DNA of 64,000 bases from the NCBI GenBank assembly GCA_947629575.1, contig CANREF010000003.1, forward strand, positions 62,001 to 126,000. The letters are read 5' to 3'. The stretch is from an uncultured Clostridia bacterium. GTDB taxonomy: Bacteria; Bacillota; Clostridia; Christensenellales; Borkfalkiaceae. Position 1 is the stretch's first letter. The number at the start of each line of letters is the position of its first letter. The position numbers and the translations under genes are program-made. Under the pieces are notes generated by a model. It was given only the letters and a program-made list of their open reading frames with translations. It was not told the DNA's origin and ran no database searches. Positions 9,641-19,703 of this stretch are shown piece by piece.

Positions 9641-9655
9641 ATAAAGGAGGGTCGG

Positions 9656-10111
9656 ATGAAGGTCAAACCCATCGCGGAGATCATGTCCTTTTTGGCGCCA
9701 ATCGCCGAGGAGACGGGCGTGGAGATTGTGGACGCAAGTTGGAACATGAGGGAGAATTCCCTCACCCTCTTCATCGACGCTCCCGGCGGAGTGGACCTCA
9801 ACCTCTGCGAGAAGTTCCACCGCGCGGTGGACGGACCTCTCGACGAACTCGATCCCACCTACGGTGCGGCTTACAGGCTGAACTGTTCTTCTGCGGGGTT
9901 GGACCGTCCTTTCAAAACGCAGCGGGACTACGACCGCCATATCGGCGAAAAGGTGGAGCTCCACCTCTATGCGCCGATCGAAAAGAAGAAGTATTACGAG
10001 GGCGTCCTCTTGGGCTACGACGGAAACACGGTGAAGCTCGGAACGGATGGGGGCGAACGGGAGATCCCCGCAGATAAGATTTCCAAGGCGTGCCTCTGTA
10101 TCGAAGTTTGA
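9656..10111 (+). CDS. rimP: ribosome maturation factor RimP
   Basis: GVEIVDASWNMRENSLTLFIDAPGGVDLNLCEKFHRAVDGPLDELDP, SSAGLDRPFKTQRDY; position before nusA. Confidence 0.95.
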   Translation: MKVKPIAEIMSFLAPIAEETGVEIVDASWNMRENSLTLFIDAPGGVDLNLCEKFHRAVDGPLDELDPTYGAAYRLNCSSAGLDRPFKTQRDYDRHIGEKVELHLYAPIEKKKYYEGVLLGYDGNTVKLGTDGGEREIPADKISKACLCIEV

Positions 10112-10122
10112 TAAAAAATGAT

Positions 10123-10346
10123 CTTGCCTTAGGCGGAATTCACTTCCGCCGTAGGCGACACCATTTGTTGCACTCTTGCAACTTGTTGTCCGACAACGCG
10201 ACAGAGAGGACAAAAAAGTTAAAACATCAAGGAAGATTTCCTCACGGAAAAAGATTTTGCGCGGCAAAATATTTTGCGTGAATAAAAAACGAAAATATAA
10301 ATTTCCTCACGGAAAAAGATTTTGCCAGCAAAAGATTTTTCGTGAA
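10123..10346 (-). repeat. modular hairpin element (reverse orientation) plus two imperfect palindromes between rimP and nusA
   Basis: Reverse strand reads palindrome-GGAAAT...TTGTCCTC...GGACAACAA-GTTGCAAGAGTGCAAC-AAATGG-TGTCGCCTACGGCGGAAGTGAATTCCGCCTAAGGCAAG; 25-nt direct repeat ATTTCCTCACGGAAAAAGATTTTGC at 10236 and 10301. Confidence 0.8.
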
Positions 10347-10361
10347 AGAAAGGAGAAAATA

Positions 10362-11468
10362 ATGATCAACAAGGATTTCTTTGCGGCGCTTGCCGATCTG
10401 GAACGGGAAAAGGGGATCAGTGAAGAGGTTTTCATTGAGGCTCTGAAGGGGGCTCTCGTCTCCGCCTATAAGAAGCAGTTCGAGGGCGAAACGGGCAGCG
10501 TCAGGATCGATTTCGATGCCGAGAAGGGCTCGATCCGCTTCTTTTTGGAACACATCGTGGTGGACAGCGAAGAAGCGCAGGAGGGGGAGATCACCCTCGA
10601 GGACGCGCTCGAGATCAAGAAGAATGCCAAGGTGGGGGACGTCCTCTCCGAGGAATTCGTCCCGAAGGATTTTTCGCGCATCGCCGCGCAGACGGCAAAA
10701 CAGGTCATTCTGCAGAAGATCCACGAGACGGAACGGGACAATACGCTCTCGGAGTTTTCCGACAAGGAAGGGGAGCTCATGAGCGGCGTCGTGCGCAAAG
10801 TCGATATGAAGAATGTCTATATCGAGCTCGGCAAGGGACAGATCGAAGGGCTCATGCTCCCGCAGGATCAAGTTCCCGGAGAACGCTATGAGACGAACGA
10901 CCGCATCAAAGTGTTTGTGAAGCGGGTCAAGAGCGGCGGAAGGAACGCGCAGGTGCTCGTCTCCCGCGCCGCGCCCGGATTCGTCAAGCGGCTGTTCGAA
11001 GAGGAAGTTCCCGAGATCAAACAGGGAACGGTCGTCATCAAGTCGGTCGCCCGTGAAGCGGGCCACCGCACGAAGATGGCGATCTACACGGAGGATGAGC
11101 GCATCGACCCCGTGGGCGCCTGCGTCGGGAACAAGGGCGCGCGCGTCAATGCGGTCGTCTCCGAGCTCGGCGGCGAAAAGGTCGATATCATCCTCTGGAG
11201 CGAAAATCCTCTCGAATTCATCGCAAAATCCCTTTCGCCCGCAACGGTCATTTCGGTCACCCAGATGTCCGAGAAGTCGGCGGTCGCAGTCGTCCCCGAC
11301 GACAAGCTCTCCCTTGCCATCGGCAGGGACGGGCAGAACGCCCGCCTTGCAGCCCGCCTCACGGGCTGGAAGATCGACGTGAAGAGCGAATCCGCCGCGG
11401 CGAAGCTCGCCCTCACCGAAGAGCCTGCGGAAATTCCCGCCGATGAGACGGAAGGGCAGGATCTATGA
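10362..11468 (+). CDS. nusA: transcription termination/antitermination protein NusA
   Basis: MINKDFFAALADLEREKGISEEVFIEALKGALVSAYKK start with AAAGGAG; KH region VGNKGARVNAVVSELGGEKVDII, AIGRDGQNARLAARLTGWKIDV. Confidence 0.97.
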   Translation: MINKDFFAALADLEREKGISEEVFIEALKGALVSAYKKQFEGETGSVRIDFDAEKGSIRFFLEHIVVDSEEAQEGEITLEDALEIKKNAKVGDVLSEEFVPKDFSRIAAQTAKQVILQKIHETERDNTLSEFSDKEGELMSGVVRKVDMKNVYIELGKGQIEGLMLPQDQVPGERYETNDRIKVFVKRVKSGGRNAQVLVSRAAPGFVKRLFEEEVPEIKQGTVVIKSVAREAGHRTKMAIYTEDERIDPVGACVGNKGARVNAVVSELGGEKVDIILWSENPLEFIAKSLSPATVISVTQMSEKSAVAVVPDDKLSLAIGRDGQNARLAARLTGWKIDVKSESAAAKLALTEEPAEIPADETEGQDL

Positions 11469-11725
11469 AAAAGATCCCCATGCGCACCTGTATCGCCTGC
11501 CGCGAGGAGAAGCCGAAATCGGAAATGCTTCGCGTGGTGAAGAATGCGGAGGGGGAGATCCGTCTCGATTTTTCGGGCAAACTTCCCGGCAGAGGCGCAT
11601 ATCTGTGTAATAATGCGGCGTGCGTCGCAAAGCTGCAAAAGAATAAGTTGCTCAATAAAAATTTTTCCTGCGAAGTCCCCCGCGAGGTGTACGAGCGCAT
11701 CGGAGAGGAGTATGCCGGGAAGTAA
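11465..11725 (+). CDS. ylxR: YlxR family RNA-binding protein
   Basis: MRTCIACREEKPKSEMLRVV...GKLPGRGAYLCNN. Confidence 0.95.
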   Translation: MKKIPMRTCIACREEKPKSEMLRVVKNAEGEIRLDFSGKLPGRGAYLCNNAACVAKLQKNKLLNKNFSCEVPREVYERIGEEYAGK

Positions 11726-11996
11726 GATCGCAGCCTATCTCGGTTTGGCGCGCCGCGCGGGAAAGCTCACGCTCGGCGTACAGGCGGCGGCGACTTTGCA
11801 CGGCGGCGTCTATCTGCTCGTCGCGGACGAGAGCGTCGCGCCGAACAATCGCAGGGAGATCGATAAACTGAAAAAGAAACTCGCATGTCCCGTCATCTTT
11901 TTGGAGGGGCTCGAGGAGATCACGGGTAAGCCCTTCTGCAAGCTCGCCGCCGTGCGCGACGAAAATCTCGCTCGGGCGATATTATCTCAAATCTGA
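11712..11996 (+). CDS. ylxQ: L7Ae-family ribosomal protein-like YlxQ
   Basis: MPGSKIAAYLGLARRAGKLTLGVQAA...LLVADESVAPNNRREI; position between ylxR and infB. Confidence 0.88.
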   Translation: MPGSKIAAYLGLARRAGKLTLGVQAAATLHGGVYLLVADESVAPNNRREIDKLKKKLACPVIFLEGLEEITGKPFCKLAAVRDENLARAILSQI

Positions 11997-12022
11997 CTAA
12001 CCTACGGAGAGACATTTGATTC

Positions 12023-14611
12023 ATGGCGTACGAAAATATTGAAAAGTTGGGGACGATCCTCGAAAATAAGACGCTTGGCGGACTTTCCAAATCCGTTGCG
12101 GCGAGCGAACGGCAGCTTTCCGAAATCTTGAAAAAGCTGACGGAGATGGAGGCTGTCGCAAATCGGCGCCGTGCCGAGGAAGAGGCGAAAAAGCGGGAAG
12201 AGGAGCTGCGGCTCAAAGAGGAGGCGCGCGCCGCGGAAGAAGCGAAAGCCGCGGAGGAGGCGGCAAAGCTCGCCGCCGAAGAGGAGAAGAAGCGCGCCGA
12301 AGAGGAAGCGGCGAAGGCTTCCCTCAAAGCGCCCGCAAAGCCCGAGCAGCAGCCGAAGGCGGAGGCAGAGAAGCCCGAGCGGCAGCAGAAGACGGAGACC
12401 GTGCAGGCGCAGCGCGAGAGCGCAAAGCGTCCAGAGCGCGCCCCCCGTTCCGAGCAGACGACGGCGGCGAGACCGCCCCGTCCCGAACAGAGACCGCGCG
12501 AGCTGGGGACTTACAGGCCGCCCGAAAGGACGCCCCGTCCCACCTTCCGCCCGGGCGCGCAGACGCCCCGTCCCAACACGGGAGCTCCGCGGACCGCAGG
12601 CGGTTTGGGAGCGCGCCCTCCGCGCGAACCCCGTCCCGCAGTCCGTCCCGCTCCGACGCCCGCTCCCGCGCCCGTACAGCGCAGAGAGCCCGCCAAAAAA
12701 TTCGATAAAACATACGTCGAACGCCGTCCCGTCAACAAGCGCGCCCTTCAACGCCAGCAGGGCGCAACGGTGGGCGATTTCGACGAAGATAAGACCGGCT
12801 ACCGCAAGGCGCGCTTCAACAAGAAGGGCGCAAAGAAGGAGACGCAGACCATCAGGATCGACCATGCCGTCGTCACGAGCAAGGAGATCCCAATCAAGGT
12901 GCTCTCCGAAAAGCTCGGCATCTCCGCGGTGGAGATCACGAAGAAGCTCTTCCGCGAAGGGATCATGAAGACGGTCAACGAGTCGGTGGATTACGACAAC
13001 GCGGCGTTCATCGCCTTGGAACTTGGCATAGACCTCGAATACAAGCCCGAAAAGACGGCGGAGGACGCCCTTCTCGAACAGCACGGCGAGGCAGACGCCG
13101 CGGAGAACACCGTTCCGCGCGCGCCCGTCGTCACCGTGATGGGTCACGTCGATCACGGCAAGACTTCCCTGCTCGACTGTATCCGCAAGACCAACGTCAC
13201 CGCGGGCGAGGCGGGGGGGATCACCCAGAGCATCGGCGCGTATACCGTCTCCTTCGGCGAGGGCAAGAAGATCACCTTTATCGATACGCCCGGGCATGCG
13301 GCGTTCACCGCAATGCGGGCGCGCGGCGCGCAGGTGACCGACATCGTCGTGCTCGTCGTGGCGGCGGATGACGGGATCATGCCGCAGACGGTGGAAGCCA
13401 TCGACCACGCCAAGGCGGCGAACGTGCCCATCATCGTTGCGATGAACAAGATGGATAAACCCCATGTCGATCCCGACAAGGTGAAACAGGGGCTCATGAA
13501 ATACGATCTCGTGCCCGAGGAATGGGGGGGCGACGTCATCATCGTTCCCGTCTCCGCCAAGACGGGCATGGGGATCGATTCCCTGCTCGAAAACATCTAT
13601 CTCGTCGCCGAGATGCAGGAACTTCGGGCGAATCCCGACCGCAAGGCGAAGGGGGTCATCATCGAGGCGAAGCTCGATAAGGGCAAGGGCCCTATGGCGA
13701 CCGTGCTCGTGCAGAACGGTACTCTTCGCACGGGGGACAATCTCATTTCGGGCACTACGATGGGAAGAGTGCGCGCCATGATCGACGACAAGGGCAGAAC
13801 GGTCAAGGAGGCGGGGCCCTCCATGGCGGTCTCCGTGCTCGGGCTCGAAGACGTTCCCAACGCGGGCGACAGCATCTTTGCGGTGGAGCAATCCCTCATG
13901 AAGCAGGTGCAGGAGGAGCGCAAGAAGCGGGAGCGCGAATCCATGATAAAGGAGACGACGAAGGTCACCCTCGACGACGTGTTCGCGCAGGTCTCGGAGG
14001 GGATGAAGGAACTCAACGTCATCGTAAAGGGAGACGTGCAGGGCTCGGTCGAGGCGGTGAAGGCTTCGCTCGAGAAGCTTGGCGGAGAGGAGGTCAAGGT
14101 CAAAGTCATCCATGCAGGCGCAGGCGCGATCAACGAGAGCGACGTCATGCTCGCGGATTCGGCGAACGCCATCATCATCGGCTTCAATGTCCGTCCCGAC
14201 ACCAAGGCGAAACAGCTCGCCGAGCGCAGCAAGGTGGATGTGAGAAGCTACCGCATCATCTACGAACTCATCGACGACATGGAGGCGGCGCTCAAGGGAA
14301 TGCTCGCTCCCAAGTATCACGAGATCTATATGGGCAAGGCGCAGGTCCTGCAGACCTTCAACATCACGGGCGTCGGCACGGTCGCGGGCTGCTATGTCAC
14401 CGAAGGAAAGCTCGTCCGCGGCGGGAAGCTGCGCATCTACCGCGACGATGTGATGATCGTCGAGGGCAATGTCAAACAGCTCAAGCGCTTCAAAGACGAC
14501 GCGAAGGAAGTCTCGGGCGGCTTGGAATGCGGCTGCGCGATCGACGGCTTCAACGAGATCAAGATCGGCGACTTTATCGAATGTTATATGATCGAGGAGA
14601 TCAAAGCATAA
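12023..14611 (+). CDS. infB: translation initiation factor IF-2
   Basis: [47 protein letters not shown]. Confidence 0.98.
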   Translation: MAYENIEKLGTILENKTLGGLSKSVAASERQLSEILKKLTEMEAVANRRRAEEEAKKREEELRLKEEARAAEEAKAAEEAAKLAAEEEKKRAEEEAAKASLKAPAKPEQQPKAEAEKPERQQKTETVQAQRESAKRPERAPRSEQTTAARPPRPEQRPRELGTYRPPERTPRPTFRPGAQTPRPNTGAPRTAGGLGARPPREPRPAVRPAPTPAPAPVQRREPAKKFDKTYVERRPVNKRALQRQQGATVGDFDEDKTGYRKARFNKKGAKKETQTIRIDHAVVTSKEIPIKVLSEKLGISAVEITKKLFREGIMKTVNESVDYDNAAFIALELGIDLEYKPEKTAEDALLEQHGEADAAENTVPRAPVVTVMGHVDHGKTSLLDCIRKTNVTAGEAGGITQSIGAYTVSFGEGKKITFIDTPGHAAFTAMRARGAQVTDIVVLVVAADDGIMPQTVEAIDHAKAANVPIIVAMNKMDKPHVDPDKVKQGLMKYDLVPEEWGGDVIIVPVSAKTGMGIDSLLENIYLVAEMQELRANPDRKAKGVIIEAKLDKGKGPMATVLVQNGTLRTGDNLISGTTMGRVRAMIDDKGRTVKEAGPSMAVSVLGLEDVPNAGDSIFAVEQSLMKQVQEERKKRERESMIKETTKVTLDDVFAQVSEGMKELNVIVKGDVQGSVEAVKASLEKLGGEEVKVKVIHAGAGAINESDVMLADSANAIIIGFNVRPDTKAKQLAERSKVDVRSYRIIYELIDDMEAALKGMLAPKYHEIYMGKAQVLQTFNITGVGTVAGCYVTEGKLVRGGKLRIYRDDVMIVEGNVKQLKRFKDDAKEVSGGLECGCAIDGFNEIKIGDFIECYMIEEIKA

Positions 14612-14627
14612 AGCGGGGAGGTCCAAT

Positions 14628-14999
14628 ATGAAACCCACAAGAACGCAGCGGTTGAACAGCGAGTACCGCCGTGCGATCTCTCAGATCGTCGCAGGCCCGC
14701 TCAAGAACCGCGAGCCGGGGCTCAAGGGGATCATTTCGGTCACGGAGACGGACGTTGCGCCCGATCTCAAGACGGCAAAGGTCTACGTGAGCATTTTGGC
14801 GGCAAGCGAGGAAGAGAAGAGAGAGGGATTCCGCATCCTTCGGGAAAATGCGGGATTCGTGCGGCATGAATTGGCGGGCGTCATGCGGATGCGCACCGTG
14901 CCGCAACTCACTTTTTCGGAGGACGGGAGCATGGAATACGGCTCTCGCATGGATGCGATCCTCTCGGAACTCGAAAGACAAGACGGGGACGAAGAATGA
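14628..14999 (+). CDS. rbfA: ribosome-binding factor A
   Basis: RTQRLNSEYRRAISQIV...ISVTETDVAPDLKTAKVYVSIL. Confidence 0.95.
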   Translation: MKPTRTQRLNSEYRRAISQIVAGPLKNREPGLKGIISVTETDVAPDLKTAKVYVSILAASEEEKREGFRILRENAGFVRHELAGVMRMRTVPQLTFSEDGSMEYGSRMDAILSELERQDGDEE

Positions 15000-15967
15000 A
15001 TTCTTTGGAAGAAATCGCAGGCGAACTCAAACGCCTGAAAAGCGCGGTGATCTTTACCCATACCCGCCCCGACGGTGACGCCGTTGGGAGCGCGATGGCG
15101 CTCAGCCGCGCTCTTTCTTTACTCAATATCAAAAATCAGGTCGCAGACGATACGCCCATTCCCGAAAAATTTTTCTTTCTCGGCGGCATGGAACGTATCG
15201 TCCGCTTTCCTACGCTCGACGGCGAGGGGTATATCTGCGTAGACGCGAGCGACGACAGCCGCCTCGGCGAGCTCGCCTCCGCCTTCCGCAAGGGGGTGAA
15301 ACGGGGGAAGCCCACCTTCAACATCGACCATCACGTCTCCAATACACGTTTTTGCAAATACAATTTCGTGCGGGAACGGGCGAGCAACAGTGAAAATATC
15401 CTCGAGCTCATCGAACTGCTCGGCGTTCCCGTGGACGGGCAGATCGCCCAATATCTCATGGCGGGCGCGGTGACCGATTCGGGGGGATTTTCGCACAGCG
15501 ATGTGAACGGGGATACCTTCCGCGCGGCGGCGCGCATGGCGGACGGCGGCGCGGACGTCAACGAGATCGCCTACCGCATGTTCCGCAAACAGAGCAAGGC
15601 GCGGGCGCAGATGTACGCCGAAGTGCTCTCGAAGATCCGCTACCTTCACGAGGACAGGCTCGCCGTGGCGCTCGTCACCCTCGAACAGCTCGCCCGTTTC
15701 GGACTTACGCAGGACGCCACCGAGGGGATCGTCGATTTTGCGCTCACGGTCGATCCCGTGGAGGTCAGCGTCTGTCTCATGGAATACAAGGCGGGACAGT
15801 ATAAGGCGTCCCTCCGTTCCAAGGGGAAGGTGAATGTGAACGAAGTCGCGGGCGTCTTCGGGGGCGGCGGACATGTCCTCGCTTCGGGCTGTATGCTCTT
15901 CGGAAGTTTCGAGGACGTCCTCGACAGGCTCTCCTACGCCGTCTGGCAGCACTTGGGGGATCTATGA
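14996..15967 (+). CDS. nrnA: DHH/DHHA1 bifunctional oligoribonuclease/PAP phosphatase (NrnA type)
   Basis: FTHTRPDGDAVGSAMALSRAL, NIDHHVSNTRF, VFGGGGHVLASGC. Confidence 0.93.
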   Translation: MNSLEEIAGELKRLKSAVIFTHTRPDGDAVGSAMALSRALSLLNIKNQVADDTPIPEKFFFLGGMERIVRFPTLDGEGYICVDASDDSRLGELASAFRKGVKRGKPTFNIDHHVSNTRFCKYNFVRERASNSENILELIELLGVPVDGQIAQYLMAGAVTDSGGFSHSDVNGDTFRAAARMADGGADVNEIAYRMFRKQSKARAQMYAEVLSKIRYLHEDRLAVALVTLEQLARFGLTQDATEGIVDFALTVDPVEVSVCLMEYKAGQYKASLRSKGKVNVNEVAGVFGGGGHVLASGCMLFGSFEDVLDRLSYAVWQHLGDL

Positions 15968-16797
15968 CGGGGTTTGTCAACATCGCAAAGCGGGAAGGGG
16001 ACACCTCCACCTTTGCGGTCAACCGTATCAAACGGCTTACCCATTGTCCCTGCGGGCACATGGGAACGCTCGACCCGCTCGCCTCGGGAGTGCTCCCTGT
16101 CGGCGTCGGGAACGCGACGCGGCTCTTTTCCTATTTCCTCGAAAAGGAGAAGGTGTACCTCGCCCGCTTCCGCTTCGGCGTAACGACAAAGACGCTCGAC
16201 AGGGAGAGCCCGCCCGAGTACGGCGGAAGAGTGCCCGCGGAGGAAGAGATCGCCGCGGCGCTTCCCGCCTTTGTGGGGGAGATCGGGCAGATCCCGCCCA
16301 CATACAGCGCCGTCTCCGTCAACGGAAAGCGGAGTTACGAATATGCGCGCGAGGGACAGGAGATCGCCTTAAACGCCAAACGGGTGCGCATTTCCGCCTT
16401 TGAACTCTTGCGGCAGACCTCGCCCGACGAGTTTGAATTCCGGATCGCCTGCGGCGGGGGGACTTACATCCGCTCGCTTGCGCGCGATCTTGCCGAAGCC
16501 CTCGGCACAAGGGGATTCATGACCGCATTGCGGCGCACGCAGAGCGGCGTCTTCACCGAGGAGACCGCCGTCCCGCTCGATTTGCTCACATCCGAGAACA
16601 TCGGCTCGTACATCATTCCCACCGAAAAGGTGCTGCCCTTTCCCGCCCTCTCGATCGACGACGAACGTCTCTATCACGGGGTGGCGGTGTCCGCAAATTG
16701 TGCGGACGGTATGTATAAATTGTACCGCGGGGGCGAATTTTACGGGCTCGCCCGCGTGGAGAACGGCATGGTGAGAACGGAGAAAAAATTATGCTGA
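15964..16797 (+). CDS. truB: tRNA pseudouridine(55) synthase TruB
   Basis: HMGTLDPLASGVLPVGVGNATRL, RTQSGVFTEETAVPLD. Confidence 0.96.
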   Translation: MTGFVNIAKREGDTSTFAVNRIKRLTHCPCGHMGTLDPLASGVLPVGVGNATRLFSYFLEKEKVYLARFRFGVTTKTLDRESPPEYGGRVPAEEEIAAALPAFVGEIGQIPPTYSAVSVNGKRSYEYAREGQEIALNAKRVRISAFELLRQTSPDEFEFRIACGGGTYIRSLARDLAEALGTRGFMTALRRTQSGVFTEETAVPLDLLTSENIGSYIIPTEKVLPFPALSIDDERLYHGVAVSANCADGMYKLYRGGEFYGLARVENGMVRTEKKLC

Positions 16798-17708
16798 CGC
16801 TCGCGTTCGGCGAAAAATTCGAAGAGCCGTGCACCCTCCTTCTCGGGGGGTTCGACGGGTTACATGCGGGGCATCGCGTCTTGCTCGACGTCGCCAAAAA
16901 GAGCAAACTGCCCGTCGCGGTCACGGCGATGTTCGGCGGGAAGGGGAAGGCGCTCTTCACGCGGGAAGAGCGGCAGTCTCTGTTTGAACGCGCGGGGATC
17001 TCCGCCGTCTTCGAGATCGCGCTCACGGAGGAAGTCCGGGCGACGCCCCCCCGAGAGTTTGTGAGGAAGGTCTTCTCGGGCGTTGCCGCGCAGCTCGCCG
17101 TCTGCGGGGAGGATTTCCGCTTCGGGAAGGACGCCGCGGGCACGCCGACCTTGCTGAAAGAGTGCGCGCCCTGCCCCGTTACCGTACAAAAGACGGTGAA
17201 ATATCTCGCGGAGGAGAGCGGGCGGATGCGCAAGATCTCCACGAGCGCCTGCAAAAAGTATCTCGCGAGGGGAGAGCTTTCCCTCTTGAACGGCTGTCTG
17301 CGCCCGCACGGGGCGGACTTCTACGGCTGCGCCTACTTCGTGCAGGGAACGGTGGAACACGGGCGGCAGGTCGGGCGTACATACGGTTTCCCGACGCTCA
17401 ATCTGAGCGTTCCCGCGGACAAGCTGCTCCCCCCCGACGGCGTATATTGGGGGCTGTGCGAGACGCCCAAGGGGAATTTCCCGACGGTCGTGAACATCGG
17501 CTCGCGCCCGACTTTCGGGGTGGAGGAGCGCAAGATCGAGGCGTATTTGGACGGTTTTTCGGGCGACCTTTACGGCGAGACCGTGCGCGTCTATCCGATA
17601 AGTTCTCTGCGCCAGATAAAGAAATTTTCCTCTGCGGAAGAATTGAAAGAGCAGCTTCAAAAGGACATCCAAACGATGCGAATGAACAAAAAAGAGGGGA
17701 ACGTATGA
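16791..17708 (+). CDS. ribF: bifunctional riboflavin kinase/FAD synthetase
   Basis: LLGGFDGLHAGHRVLLD, GRTYGFPTLNLSVPADKLLPPDGVYWG, NIGSRPTFG. Confidence 0.94.
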   Translation: MLTLAFGEKFEEPCTLLLGGFDGLHAGHRVLLDVAKKSKLPVAVTAMFGGKGKALFTREERQSLFERAGISAVFEIALTEEVRATPPREFVRKVFSGVAAQLAVCGEDFRFGKDAAGTPTLLKECAPCPVTVQKTVKYLAEESGRMRKISTSACKKYLARGELSLLNGCLRPHGADFYGCAYFVQGTVEHGRQVGRTYGFPTLNLSVPADKLLPPDGVYWGLCETPKGNFPTVVNIGSRPTFGVEERKIEAYLDGFSGDLYGETVRVYPISSLRQIKKFSSAEELKEQLQKDIQTMRMNKKEGNV

Positions 17709-18562
17709 TAAAATTCGGTCCAAGCGGCAATTCGGAAAGTTTTCGTGCGGCGGGGTATTCCCACACCGAAGAAGCGGCGGCGTTCGTGCGCGGCCGCGGG
17801 CTCGACTGCTACGAATATTCCTTCGGCAGGGGGGTGCGCATCACGGAGGAAAAGGCGCTGTCGATCGCAGCCGCCTTCCGAAAGGAGGATGTGGAGATCT
17901 CCGTCCATGCGCCTTACTTTGTCAACTTCGCCAACCCCGACGATGAGATGGCGGAGAGATCTTACGAATATGTTCTCGACAGCGCGCGGGCGGCAAAGCT
18001 CATGGGCGGCAGGCGCGTCGTCTTTCATCCCGCGGCGCAGGGGAAGGAGGAACGCGCGGCGGCGGTTTTGCGCACAAAGGACAGGCTGAAGGTCCTGCGC
18101 GACCGCATCTATCTCTGCGGTCTGCAGGATATGATCTTCTGCCCCGAGACGATGGGAAAGACCGCCCAGATCGGCACTATAGAGGAAGTCACCGCCTTCT
18201 GCGAGCTCGACCCCGTTTTCACCCCGTGCGTCGATTTCGGGCACGTCAACGCCCGCGAGCAGGGAAGTTTGAAGACGGCGGAGGACTACCGCGTCCGTCT
18301 CGAATATATGCTCGAACGGCTCGGCTACGAACGCATGAAGAACTTCCATGTGCACTTTTCCAAGATCCAATACGGCGCGAAGGGGGAGATCCGTCACCTC
18401 ACGTTTGAGGACGATGTGTTCGGTCCCGAATTCGAGCCCCTCGCCGAGACGCTTGTCTCTTTGAAATTGGAGCCGTACATCATTTCGGAATCGGCGGGGA
18501 CGCAGGCGGAGGACGCCATGGAGATGAAACGGATATACGAGCGGGTGAAGGAGACGGTTTGA
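17705..18562 (+). CDS. endonuclease IV-like TIM-barrel protein
   Basis: MIKFGPSGNSESF...SVHAPYFVNFANPDD, FHPAAQGKE, CPETMGKTAQIGTIEE, CVDFGHVNARE, HVHFSKIQYG. Confidence 0.85.
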   Translation: MIKFGPSGNSESFRAAGYSHTEEAAAFVRGRGLDCYEYSFGRGVRITEEKALSIAAAFRKEDVEISVHAPYFVNFANPDDEMAERSYEYVLDSARAAKLMGGRRVVFHPAAQGKEERAAAVLRTKDRLKVLRDRIYLCGLQDMIFCPETMGKTAQIGTIEEVTAFCELDPVFTPCVDFGHVNAREQGSLKTAEDYRVRLEYMLERLGYERMKNFHVHFSKIQYGAKGEIRHLTFEDDVFGPEFEPLAETLVSLKLEPYIISESAGTQAEDAMEMKRIYERVKETV

Positions 18563-18588
18563 GCGCTTCGGTTTTTAATTAAAAACCG

Positions 18589-18617
18589 TTGACTTCATGT
18601 GCCGTATTTGGTATAAT
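18589..18617 (+). promoter_or_regulatory. sigma-A promoter immediately upstream of M24 peptidase
   Basis: TTGACT-N17-TATAAT ending 6 nt before the ATG. Confidence 0.8.
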
Positions 18618-18623
18618 ATGGGT

Positions 18624-19679
18624 ATGTCGGACGAAATCAAGCACAAAATATTCGGGGAAACGGGTGCGGACGCACTCTTTGTTGAGACCGATTTTCTCCG
18701 CCGCTATCTGACGGGGTTTTATTCTACGGACGGTTATGTGGTGCTCAAAGACGGCGCATGTTATTTCGTCGCCGATCCGCGCTATTATGAGGCGGCGGAA
18801 AAACAGCTGAGCGGCTCTTCCGTCACCCTTGTGGCGGGAAGCTATCCGCAAGCGCTGGAACTCGTCCGCGGCTGCAAGACGCTCGGCGTTCCCTATCCGC
18901 TGACAGACCTCTCCCGCGCAAAAGCGCTCAAGGATGAGGGATTCGAACTGAAAGACTGTATGCCCGCCCTCAAAGCGGCAATGGAAAACAAGACGGAGGA
19001 GGAGATCGCGCTCATTCAAAGGGCGTGCGAAATCGCCGAGGACGCGCTCTTGCTCCTTCTGCCCCAACTCAAAGAGGGGATGACGGAGAGCGGGGCGGCG
19101 GCGCTTCTCGAATATGAGATGAGGAAGCTCGGCGCTTCCGGGGTCTCCTTCGACACGATCGTGGCGTTCGGCGCGAATTCCAGCGTTCCCCACCACGAGA
19201 CGGGAAACAGCAGACTTCGATCCGGCGATATCGTGCTCATCGACTTCGGCTGTAAGGTGGAAGGGTACTGTTCGGACTGCACCCGCACCTTCCTCTTCGG
19301 GGACGACGGCAAGCACGGCGAATTCAAAAAGGCATATGCGGAAGTGCTCAAGGCGCACGAGCTCGTCAAGGAGAGGGTGACTGCGGGCATGACGGGAAGA
19401 GAGGCGGACGAAGTTGCCCGCGGCTCTTTGCGGGCAGCGGGGCTCGACAAGTATTTCACCCATTCTTTGGGGCACGGCATCGGGCTTCAGATCCATGAAT
19501 ATCCCGTCCTTTCCCCGAGAGGAGAGGAAGTTCTGCAAGACGGCATGGTCTTTTCGGACGAGCCCGGGGTGTATCTTGCGGGGAAGTACGGCATCCGTAT
19601 CGAGGATAGCTGCTATATGAAGAACGGCAAAGTGGTTTCGTTTATGAAAAAGACAGAGCGAGACCTCATTATATTGTAA
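18624..19679 (+). CDS. pepP: Xaa-Pro aminopeptidase (M24 family)
   Basis: HHETGNSRLRSGDIVLIDFGCKVEGYCSDCTRTF, HSLGHGIGLQIHEYP, SDEPGVYLAGKYGIRIED; the ORF-track start 18597 lies upstream of the -10. Confidence 0.9.
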   Translation: MSDEIKHKIFGETGADALFVETDFLRRYLTGFYSTDGYVVLKDGACYFVADPRYYEAAEKQLSGSSVTLVAGSYPQALELVRGCKTLGVPYPLTDLSRAKALKDEGFELKDCMPALKAAMENKTEEEIALIQRACEIAEDALLLLLPQLKEGMTESGAAALLEYEMRKLGASGVSFDTIVAFGANSSVPHHETGNSRLRSGDIVLIDFGCKVEGYCSDCTRTFLFGDDGKHGEFKKAYAEVLKAHELVKERVTAGMTGREADEVARGSLRAAGLDKYFTHSLGHGIGLQIHEYPVLSPRGEEVLQDGMVFSDEPGVYLAGKYGIRIEDSCYMKNGKVVSFMKKTERDLIIL

Positions 19680-19703
19680 ATTTATTTAGGAGAACGAAAT
19701 ACT

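Noticed and set aside
12002-14638. 878 aa antisense ORF opposite infB
   Set aside because: Mirror ORF of a clear IF-2 gene; low-complexity Leu/Arg/His-rich translation with no motifs.
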